64,000 bases of DNA from Cyanophora paradoxa. Taxonomy: Eukaryota > Glaucocystophyceae > Cyanophorales > Cyanophoraceae. Below are positions 58,201-64,000 of this stretch, one piece after another. Numbering within the stretch: the stretch's first letter is position 1; every line of letters starts with the position of its first letter. Position numbers and translations under genes: made by a program. The notes under the pieces were generated by a model that worked only from the letters and a program-made list of their open reading frames with translations, ran no database searches and had not been told where the DNA came from. Where the stretch lies: assembly GCA_004431415.1 (NCBI GenBank), contig QPMI01000594.1, positions 1-64,000 on the forward strand, read 5' to 3'.

Positions 58201-59289
58201 CACCTATCAAAGCGACAACAGGATATGATTAACGACGAGAAGCTTACCTCAGTTGAACGAACTCCAAAGCTCGTTCCGAATCTGCTTCCAAAAAAGAATT
58301 ATGTTGTTGATGGACGCTTGCTTCAGCTCTATACGTCACTGGGAATGATAGTAACCAACATCCATCGGGTCCTATCGTACGAACAAAGCGCATGGCTAGG
58401 GCGTTTCATAGATCTCAATACTCAAAAACGTAAAGAATCGCAGTTCACATACCAGAAGGACCTTTACAAGTTGATGAACAACAGTGTCTTCGGAAAGACG
58501 ATGGAGAACGTGAGAAAGCACTGCTTTTCAGAGCTTGTGACTTCGGGAGACCGTCTGGTGAAGATCAACAGCGAACCAAATCGGTTGAAGCAGGTGGTGA
58601 TGTACGAAGAGAACCTTGTATTCGTTTCCAAGCGCAAAAGTGAGTACAATCTGAACAAACCTATCTACTGCGGGTTCGTCATCCTCGAACTTTCCAAGCT
58701 GCACATGTACCGCTTTTACTACCAGGTGCTCAAGCCGCTTTGGGGCCAGCGGCTGACACTATTAGGTACGGATACTGACAGTCTCATCATCGAGGTTCGC
58801 ACCAAAGATATCTATGCTGATTTACGCTCAATCAAGCATGAGCTGGATGTTAGCGACTACCCAGAGACACATCGATTCTTCGATGGCATGACAGCCGATG
58901 AGGTTCGAGCTCTACGATCGATGGGGAAAACTCCGGGATTATTCAAGGATGAGCTCCATGGTCTGCAAATGACAGAGTGGATCGCTAACCGGCCGAAATC
59001 TTATTATTATTCGCGTGAAGATTCCACGGACAAGCAGGTATGCAAGGGTATTCAAAAGACGTACTACAACAGACTCACAAGGGATGTATTCTTCCGGTGC
59101 GTCTGTCCTAAAGAGGGAGAAAAGCAATCGTATGACATCAAAGGAATTCTCGGTTTCCGCTCGAAACTACATGAGATTTATTTACAACGAACCTCGCGTC
59201 AGGCTCTTCATCCCCTTGATACCAAACGCTTCCTCGAGACTGACGGGATCAACACCCGAGCGATTGGACATTATAAAAATCGCGCCTGA
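55232..59289 (+). CDS. polB: protein-primed family-B DNA polymerase, frame interrupted
   Basis: Two overlapping frames, 55232-57796 and 57781-59289, together form one Polinton-type PolB. The first carries the conserved N-terminal region (NECFKYAVLAA...; C2H2-like CLACQTGF near residue 402), a Cys/His cluster CYMCKN...DHCHESGRYFGAACRACN (near 551) and the exonuclease motif WHNGRGFDFHLL (near 597). The second has motif A MYLDANNLYG (63-72), motif B KLMNNSVFGKTMENVR (near 230) and motif C GTDTDSL (near 330). The frames meet within 57736-57796, next to a GGG run at 57769-57771; the register change is consistent with one missing base. I see no slippery heptamer, so a sequencing error or recent inactivation is likelier than programmed frameshifting. 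It would copy the element DNA using a terminal-protein primer. Confidence 0.93.
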
Positions 59290-59298
59290 TTTACAAAG

Positions 59299-60201
59299 AT
59301 GTACCAGATTACTGCGCCACCGGGTGTCTGGCAAATTGACGTATTATTTATTGGGAGATTTCGCTTGTTTGCAGGAGTCGAGATTGCAACCCGCTTTGCT
59401 GTCGTGCGCAAGCTCGAGACCTTTAAGCAGCTTCCAAAAATGATTGCACAGCTGCCTGGAATCTGGGGTTTTTCTGGAGACAACGGTTTTAACACAGCAG
59501 CGATTCGGGCAATGGCTGCAGAGAACTCGTTAAAAATGCACACTGATGTGGCTAAGGATGATCACATTTCAAAAGGAAACAAGCTGGGAATTATTGACAG
59601 GTTTGCGCGGACATTGCGAGCGTTGATCCAGGCAGACACCGAAGCACGTGGCTCACCGCATTTTCTGTCACGTTTGCCGGCAATTATTAAGGCGTACAAT
59701 GAAACAGCCCACAGCTCTTTCGGCGGAGAGCACTCCCCAACATGGATGCGGGAAAACTCGCAGGTTGCCGAGCAGTTGCATCAAGTGCGACAGCGACAGA
59801 ACGATATCGAACGAGAGAATGCTAACTTGCCTAGACCAGGAACCGAAGTGCAAGTCCTGGAGCCGAAGCCAAGCGTGTTTGCAAAGGGTGTGGCGAAACC
59901 AAGCAAAGAGACGTATGTTGTTGCTGGCGCTGATAGAAATCGCATAAGGCTTATCACTAAACAAGGCGTGGAGATTTCTAGACGCGTTAAACCATCGGAA
60001 ATACGTCAGCCGCGTGAGCGTGCGCCTCAAACACGAATCGAAAAAGAAGAAGCGCAAATGCGACAGCAGAGGCAATTGAGGCGTGAGGGATTGATCGAAA
60101 TGAAAAAATACAGCGGCCAGAGCCGGCAGTATCGAGAGCTCAAGAAGCTCGAAGTGGATGCTGAGCCTAAGCTGCGAGCGGGCGCTAAGCCACTTCTTTA
60201 G
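59299..60201 (+). CDS. retroviral-type (rve) integrase
   Basis: A 300-residue integrase starting nine bases after the polymerase stop. The catalytic core begins PPGVWQIDVLF (D14), then GFSGDNGFN (D61); the third position is D100 in NKLGIIDRFARTLR, where most integrases have Glu. The downstream helix YNETAHSSFGGEHSPTWM matches the end of the core. It is followed by a basic linker and an SH3-like C-terminal segment (VQVLEPKPSVFAKG...YVVAGADRNRIRLITKQG). No N-terminal HHCC zinc finger is encoded. Its role is insertion of element DNA into the host chromosome. The ATG at 59299 is the first in frame; a short polycistronic-like gap suggests co-expression with PolB. Confidence 0.92.
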   Translation: MYQITAPPGVWQIDVLFIGRFRLFAGVEIATRFAVVRKLETFKQLPKMIAQLPGIWGFSGDNGFNTAAIRAMAAENSLKMHTDVAKDDHISKGNKLGIIDRFARTLRALIQADTEARGSPHFLSRLPAIIKAYNETAHSSFGGEHSPTWMRENSQVAEQLHQVRQRQNDIERENANLPRPGTEVQVLEPKPSVFAKGVAKPSKETYVVAGADRNRIRLITKQGVEISRRVKPSEIRQPRERAPQTRIEKEEAQMRQQRQLRREGLIEMKKYSGQSRQYRELKKLEVDAEPKLRAGAKPLL

Positions 60202-60493
60202 CAAGGCATCTGCGTGCAATGTATGCTTTATGATATTCCCGGATCCGATCAGGATTCTCAACCCGATACTTCGCTGTAATAGCAAGCTGTTTCAAACGGT
60301 ATGTTTCATTTGTATGACGAAGCTTTCGATTACGCTCGGCATTTTTCCTTCTGCGTTCTGCTAGAATATCTGGGGTAATCTCGATCGGTTTTGGTCCCTT
60401 CTTCTTCGGTTCATATGGCTCCATTGTCAACAGTCTCACTTTGGGCGGACGCCCACGACCACGCTTTACAGCAGTACAATCTGCAGAACTCAT
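60185..60493 (-). CDS. small basic AT-hook-like protein
   Basis: A 102-residue protein read from ATG 60493 (MSSADCTAVKRGRGRPPKVR). The core GRGRPPK is a canonical AT-hook, with a second GPKP-type basic patch after it and a charged helical remainder (ERRRKNAERNRKLRHTNETY). Its end overlaps the integrase end by 17 bp in convergent orientation. The promoter-like 12-mer at 60530-60541 is about 37 bp upstream. Likely a DNA-binding protein of the element; I do not recognise a named family. Confidence 0.65.
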   Translation of the reverse strand: MSSADCTAVKRGRGRPPKVRLLTMEPYEPKKKGPKPIEITPDILAERRRKNAERNRKLRHTNETYRLKQLAITAKYRVENPDRIREYHKAYIARRCLAKEVA

Positions 60494-60529
60494 TATTCGC
60501 TTATCTCTCAATAATAAGAGGCATAAATC

Positions 60530-60541
60530 CTTTAAGACAAA
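60530..60541 (-). promoter_or_regulatory. candidate viral promoter motif upstream of AT-hook gene
   Basis: Minus-strand copy of the 12-mer TTTGTCTTAAAG, identical to the copy upstream of PolB. It lies in the 76-bp divergent gap between the AT-hook gene and the HNH gene; the latter has CCTTAAAG at 60559-60566, just before its ATG. Confidence 0.45.
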
Positions 60542-60569
60542 TTAGCGCGACTTTTGGACCTTAAAGATA

Positions 60570-61133
60570 ATGCAATCTGTAGATGTAACGAAAAAGAAGA
60601 TGGAGGTCGTCATTTCTGATGTACCAGAGGGTGCTGCGTTGATTCCGTTAATGGGCATTCGCAATCGACGCAAAGTCATCGTCGCCTACGCTCTTGTGTC
60701 ACAGGATGATGCTGAGCGTGTGCTCGGGTTCCGCTGGAGTTTGAAAAAGGGATATGTCAGAGCCAAGATCAATGGAAAAACCGTGTATTTGCATAATTTC
60801 ATTGTTGGGAGACTTGAGAATGGGTTGACCGTTGATCATATTAATAATAACAAACTTGATAATAGACGCAAAAATTTGCGGCTTGCAACAGCTCGTCAGC
60901 AGAATCTTAACCGTGGTCAGCTGCGAAACAACACATCGGGTTTCATTGGTGTTTACTTCGATCAGCGAGATGGTAAATGGAAGGCAGAATATCATCTAAA
61001 TGGCCGCAAAAAGACCATCGGTCGGTTTCAAACAGCAGAGGCTGCAGCTCATGCACGCGATGCATATGCCTTAGAACACACCAGCGAAGAGGACAAGCCA
61101 TTCTTGCGGCTGAACTTCCCAGTTACCGTTTAA
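60570..61133 (+). CDS. HNH homing-type endonuclease with AP2 DNA-binding domain
   Basis: 187 residues. The HNH nuclease fold is visible as VYLHNFIVG (H75-N76) ... LTVDHINNNKLDNRRKNLR (D89-H90, N99-region) ... ATARQQNLN. It is followed at about 121-168 by an AP2/ERF-type domain SGFIGVYFDQRDGKWKAEY...GRFQTAEAAAHARDAYA. This pairing is common in selfish endonucleases of phages and giant or polinton-like viruses. It would nick or cut DNA and could be a passenger selfish gene in the element. Intact, with its own short upstream motif. Confidence 0.88.
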   Translation: MQSVDVTKKKMEVVISDVPEGAALIPLMGIRNRRKVIVAYALVSQDDAERVLGFRWSLKKGYVRAKINGKTVYLHNFIVGRLENGLTVDHINNNKLDNRRKNLRLATARQQNLNRGQLRNNTSGFIGVYFDQRDGKWKAEYHLNGRKKTIGRFQTAEAAAHARDAYALEHTSEEDKPFLRLNFPVTV

Positions 61134-61166
61134 ATGAACGTCTTAAATGGCGTCATTATTTTTTAA

Positions 61167-61550
61167 ATGGAACTCGAATTCGAAACGTTAGAGGAAGAGT
61201 TGGATCTTCAAAATCCATGGCCTGGTAGGACTCAACTCTCACCAAGTCACTGCATCAGCTTCGGCATTTTCAAGGGCGCAAGCTATCTGTGGATCGCATC
61301 AGCACGTCCAGAATATACCGCTTGGTTGCTCAGACAGTCTTGGCTACCGGCTTTTGATCGCGCTGCTTTTTTACGCGCACAAAGCGCAATAGAGCCGAAG
61401 TCGTTCCAGAAGCTTTGTCAACAGAATAGACGCGGTCCGCGGTCGCGGCTTCATAAACAAGGACCTGAAACGAATGATTCAATTCAACGAAAAGACGCAT
61501 TAGATCTGCTCGAGTCGCTCCGCCATTGTATTCGTCAAAAACGCAGTTGA
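61167..61550 (+). CDS. small DUF3820-like protein (possible)
   Basis: 127-residue frame. Residues about 29-53, ISFGIFKGASYLWIASARPE then YTAWLLRQ, follow the f-G-K-y-K-G-x-x-x-x-x-I...P-x-Y-x-x-W-L pattern of DUF3820-like modules seen in phage and large-virus proteins. GTCTTAAA at 61140-61147 precedes it. The 3' half overlaps the opposite-strand ATPase by 221 bp and may be poorly constrained. The N-terminal half lies in otherwise non-coding DNA, which favours a real short gene. Confidence 0.45.
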   Translation: MELEFETLEEELDLQNPWPGRTQLSPSHCISFGIFKGASYLWIASARPEYTAWLLRQSWLPAFDRAAFLRAQSAIEPKSFQKLCQQNRRGPRSRLHKQGPETNDSIQRKDALDLLESLRHCIRQKRS

Positions 61551-62034
61551 ACTCTTTGACATTCGAGAGGATCGACGAAAAGCATACATATTCGCAATTA
61601 CGCCGAATCGTAGGACTGATTCCACAAAGACGTTGAGTGGTTATAAAAAGGCTGATGTTATAATGACGCCCACTAGTAAAAAGCTTTTGCATTAATCGGT
61701 CGCTGTGGACGTTCACAAGGTCATTATCGAGCAAATCATCTAGAACGATTGCAATCTTGCGCTCATCTTTCTTGCGTCGTCTTTCTTTTTGTCGCTCTAG
61801 AAGACGCTCAACCAAAACTGAATCCCATTCTTCCTGGATATTGCTTGAGTGAGTCGTGTCGTTCCACTGTTCTGTAAATGCTGTTGTGCTGAAGACGTAA
61901 ATATCGTCTAGCTGCGGAGCTACTGCATTTAATACATGTTTAACGTAGGTGCTTTTGCCCGAGTTGGTGGGGCCGACAAACAAGAACCGTTTAGGCAGTT
62001 TTATTTCTGTAGGATCAAACAGTTTGATATCCAT
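61330..62034 (-). CDS. A32/FtsK-HerA-type genome packaging ATPase
   Basis: 234 residues with Walker A GPTNSGKST (21-29), Walker B IAIVLDD (94-100), a Q-rich sensor strand ISLFITTQRL and the family-typical N-terminal LPKRFLFVGPT. This matches packaging ATPases of Polintons, virophages and NCLDV, which pump DNA into the capsid. The ATG (62032-62034) directly abuts the stop of the capsid gene (62035-62037), so both are probably on one leftward transcript. Confidence 0.93.
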   Translation of the reverse strand: MDIKLFDPTEIKLPKRFLFVGPTNSGKSTYVKHVLNAVAPQLDDIYVFSTTAFTEQWNDTTHSSNIQEEWDSVLVERLLERQKERRRKKDERKIAIVLDDLLDNDLVNVHSDRLMQKLFTSGRHYNISLFITTQRLCGISPTIRRNCEYVCFSSILSNVKEFNCVFDEYNGGATRADLMRLFVELNHSFQVLVYEAATADRVYSVDKASGTTSALLRFVRVKKQRDQKPVAKTV

Positions 62035-63225
62035 CTAGAAGTTACTTACCTTTAGAGTTGACATTTGATACGAGTTAATTACGAGAACATTGTGGCGCAG
62101 GACGTGGAAGTCGACAACTGCTGGCGCTGCGTTTGTGCAGCCGGTTACAGTTAGCGAGCAGTAGCTGCTGCTGGAATTAAAGAAGTCTGTGTAGCCGAGG
62201 ACAGCGTTATGCAGTGAGTCTTTGCCAGATTTCGAAAGCACAATCCCATAGACATTTCCGTCCTCGAAGCCAAGGGCTGAATTACCAGTGGTTGCACCGC
62301 GGTATTGAGTTGGAATGTGATAGCACGATGATACAAACCCAGAGATTGGCTTATTGCTGATGTCGAGAGTTCGGTTGTTGTGCATGATCTCAAACGAATC
62401 GATTTTCAGCGCATTTCCGTTGCCAGCAAATGAATTGTGATTGCGAGTGCCCAGGTGATTCGCATTACGCACTGTCATCAGGATCGCGTGCACAAGGCCG
62501 CTGACGTTGGCAAGGGAGATTTCGACTGCATTCCCCGCGTCGTCAGTCTTTAACTGCCTCGAGCGCTTTGAAATAATCTCGGTGAAAGGAATTCGAATAC
62601 CACCGCTCTCGTTTGCAGATTTAAGCATAGACTCAGCCTCTTCGCTAGGGATATTCACGAACTGGCAAACCAGGGCACAATCCGTTAGAGTTGCAACAGC
62701 ACTAGCGACAGTTCCAACCACGCCAGCCGAACGGAAGTCAATTTCGACGGTTGGCATGTCAGCCAGTGCGAGCAGCGGGAAGTACGAATTGTCCCAGAGC
62801 TGGGAGGGGATCTTTAGTACGTACTCGCGACTCGCATCGAGAATCTCAAGAGCCGCGTCCTTTCCAAAGCCGTAGCTGCTAGCAAAAGCCTGGGCGGATG
62901 CAACGCTATTATCGATGAGCGCGTTCACAGTAAGCCAGTCTCCGGGGATCACCATCTTGAAGGATCCATGGACAAAGCGCACGTTTTCAATAAATGCACC
63001 TGCGCCATTCGGCAGCACTGAGGCAGCCGCTCCGCCAGCGACGCTGACCTTAAAGTATAGCGAGACACCGTTTAGAAGCTGCTTGCGCGGAAGGTCGAAA
63101 GCGGCAGTCTGCGCAAAGCCGTACGAGTTGCCTCGCGGACGGATCGTTTCAAGGAAAGGCTTGAACTTGGGGCTGACACCGACAGTGAACACATATTGAA
63201 AAACGAATTTAAATCCCTCGTTCAT
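62035..63225 (-). CDS. probable jelly-roll major capsid protein
   Basis: 396 residues from ATG 63225 (MNEGFKFVFQYVFTVG); an upstream extension would need a TTG start. The protein is beta-rich with few charged helices and shows capsid-like landmarks: IRPRGNSYGFAQTAAFDLPR near the start, PSQLWDNSYFPLLALADMPT in the middle, then two halves of comparable length as in a double jelly roll, ending VVDFHVLRHNVLVINSYQMS. Its place directly upstream of the ATPase is the usual morphogenesis block. It is somewhat short for a PLV capsid protein, so a minor capsid protein is an alternative. No sequence-level family match could be tested. Confidence 0.6.
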   Translation of the reverse strand: MNEGFKFVFQYVFTVGVSPKFKPFLETIRPRGNSYGFAQTAAFDLPRKQLLNGVSLYFKVSVAGGAAASVLPNGAGAFIENVRFVHGSFKMVIPGDWLTVNALIDNSVASAQAFASSYGFGKDAALEILDASREYVLKIPSQLWDNSYFPLLALADMPTVEIDFRSAGVVGTVASAVATLTDCALVCQFVNIPSEEAESMLKSANESGGIRIPFTEIISKRSRQLKTDDAGNAVEISLANVSGLVHAILMTVRNANHLGTRNHNSFAGNGNALKIDSFEIMHNNRTLDISNKPISGFVSSCYHIPTQYRGATTGNSALGFEDGNVYGIVLSKSGKDSLHNAVLGYTDFFNSSSSYCSLTVTGCTNAAPAVVDFHVLRHNVLVINSYQMSTLKVSNF

Positions 63226-63282
63226 CTCGATCGCTTCGCGATCTCGATTCACTCTGGATTTAAATTCGTTTTTCAATATGTG
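63190..63282. repeat. 27-bp perfect inverted repeat across the capsid gene start
   Basis: Arms at 63190-63216 and 63256-63282 are exact reverse complements (27 of 27) separated by 39 nt, which itself contains a GATCGC-TTC-GCGATC hairpin. The left arm lies in the first codons of the capsid gene and the right arm in its 5' flank, so the start codon sits in the loop. It could be a regulatory hairpin, a replication or recombination site, or the footprint of a small inverted duplication. Confidence 0.95.
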
Positions 63283-63590
63283 TTAATTTAACTACTAAAA
63301 TACATATTTATCGATTAATTTCTTTAACTTTTTATGCAAACTTTGTATAAATTAATGCAAACTTTGTATTAAAAATGATAAACGCGTTTAATTTAATGCA
63401 TATTCACGATTGATTCGATCGATATTATATCGATATATTATGTTCTTTGTCGATTACATATATAACTTCGATTGATTAACATTAAACTACTTAAAGAACG
63501 ATATAATCGCGATTAATTCGCATAAATTCGCATAAATTCGCATAAACTCGATATATCTCTCTGGTATTGAAGTAGACCACCGCCCATTCT
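63283..63590. other. AT-rich non-coding flank
   Basis: Strongly AT-rich DNA with short direct repeats (ATGCAAACTTTGTAT-like at about 63334 and 63355; CATAAATTCG three times at 63520-63545) and TCGAT/ATCGA palindromes. It probably holds the leftward promoter for the capsid-ATPase pair. No gene seen. Confidence 0.6.
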
Positions 63591-63604
63591 GTATCGAAAA
63601 ACGC

Positions 63605-64000
63605 AAAAAGTGTCACAGAGTTGCATCATGTCCAATTAAACAATCGATGGAATTGCGGATTTACATTTTTGCACCGAAAAAGTGTCACAGAGTTGCATTA
63701 TGTCCAATTAAACAATCGATCAGATTGCGGGATTTTCTATTGGAATATATCGGAACTGCATCACGTCCAATTAAACAATCGATGGAATTGCGGATTTACA
63801 TTTTTGCACCGAAAAAGTGTCACAGAGTTGCATCATGTCCAATTAAACAATCGATGGAATTGCGGATTTACATTTTTGCACCGAAAAAGTGTCACAGAGT
63901 TGCATTATGTCCAATTAAACAATCGATCAGATTGCGGGATTTTCTATTGGAATATATCGGAACTGCATCACGTCCAATTAAACAATCGATGGAATTGCGG
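63605..64000. repeat. 207-bp higher-order tandem repeat of 63/72-bp monomers
   Basis: The core CAATTAAACAATCGAT begins at 63633, 63705, 63768, 63840, 63912 and 63975, giving spacings 72, 63, 72, 72, 63. Three monomer types repeat in fixed order, so the true period is 207 bp; nearly two periods are visible and the array continues past the window. Two monomers carry a GTGTCACAGAG phrase, the 63-bp one an ATTGGAATATATCGGAAC phrase. It may be host satellite DNA or a terminal repeat array of the element. Confidence 0.93.

Larger units (their letters stand above)
54860..64000 (+). mobile_element. integrated Polinton / polinton-like virus, right side cut by window end
   Basis: The gene set is diagnostic: protein-primed PolB, rve integrase, packaging ATPase, probable jelly-roll capsid protein and a viral-type HNH endonuclease, compactly arranged with gaps of 0 to about 80 bp and no introns. 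Base composition is lower in GC than the host genes. Leftward boundaries are inferred from composition; no terminal inverted repeat or target duplication was found inside the window, so the right end may lie beyond 64000. A cysteine protease and a minor capsid (penton) gene, expected in a complete element, are not seen. Replication genes point right; ATPase and capsid genes point left. Confidence 0.85.

Noticed and set aside
60494-60511. Upstream start of the AT-hook protein
   Set aside because: It would need a TTG start; ATG at 60493 begins a sensible basic protein.
63226-63276. N-terminal extension of the capsid protein
   Set aside because: The upstream in-frame start would be TTG, and the extension is only the complementary translation of the inverted repeat; ATG at 63225 is preferred.
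63605-64000. CRISPR-like array
   Set aside because: Spacings of 63 and 72 bp come from related monomers in a 207-bp higher-order repeat; the intervening sequences are themselves repeated, not unique spacers, and the genome is eukaryotic.
54860-64000. Terminal inverted repeats of the element inside the window
   Set aside because: No long match was found between the left flank (54860-55230) and the right AT-rich region; only an 11-bp direct repeat (TAATACTGTGT at 54966 and 55079) was seen on the left.

Overview
The window looks like nuclear DNA of a unicellular eukaryote, probably an alga or related protist. It holds two very large, intron-dense plus-strand genes in GC-rich DNA, with short introns (mostly 50-110 nt), GT...AG borders and a CTGAC-like branch site close to many acceptors. 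The last 9 kb is a distinct, lower-GC integrated element of the Polinton/polinton-like virus (PLV) class. I cannot fix the species; the intron style and the PLV would suit a stramenopile or haptophyte-type alga, which is inference only.

Region 1 (1-2526) has no convincing host gene. It contains a 1.3 kb strand-skewed block bounded by 14-bp direct repeats, with a short A-run on its minus-strand 3' side (possible retrocopy), then AAGTTGC-rich and palindromic repeat DNA.

Region 2 (2527-35053) is one giant gene for a secreted or surface-anchored multidomain protein of very roughly 9,000 residues. It reads as a signal-peptide exon; PKD/REJ-like domains; about 45 fibronectin-III-like beta-sandwich domains, nearly all in a single 13.7 kb exon; Kre9/KNH-like modules; kelch-type repeats; a von Willebrand A-like domain; and a C-terminal multi-pass membrane region. 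The exon chain from exon 1 to exon 12 was checked by hand for splice phase and closes without conflict. The giant exon contains a 5,457-bp unit (18 domains of about 101 residues) present 2.3 times with near identity. A one-base difference in a C run breaks the frame in the first copy.

Region 3 (35973 to about 53296) is a second intron-rich gene of extreme GC content. It encodes a low-complexity, coiled-coil, Ala/Pro/Glu-rich protein with many short acidic motifs of the form S-I-x-E-E, often one or two per exon. Its introns are unusual: C-rich donors such as GTACCCC, CTAG-rich filler and long C tracts.

Region 4 (about 53411-54860) is intergenic with a three-copy direct repeat.

Region 5 (about 54860-64000, running off the window) is the PLV/Polinton-like element: protein-primed family-B DNA polymerase (split by a frameshift), retroviral-type integrase, AT-hook-like basic protein, HNH-AP2 endonuclease, a small DUF3820-like ORF, an A32/FtsK-type packaging ATPase and a probable jelly-roll major capsid protein. 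Polymerase and integrase would replicate and insert the element; ATPase and capsid protein would package it. No protease or minor capsid gene is visible, so the element is either incomplete or continues beyond 64000. It ends in AT-rich DNA and a 207-bp higher-order satellite-like repeat.
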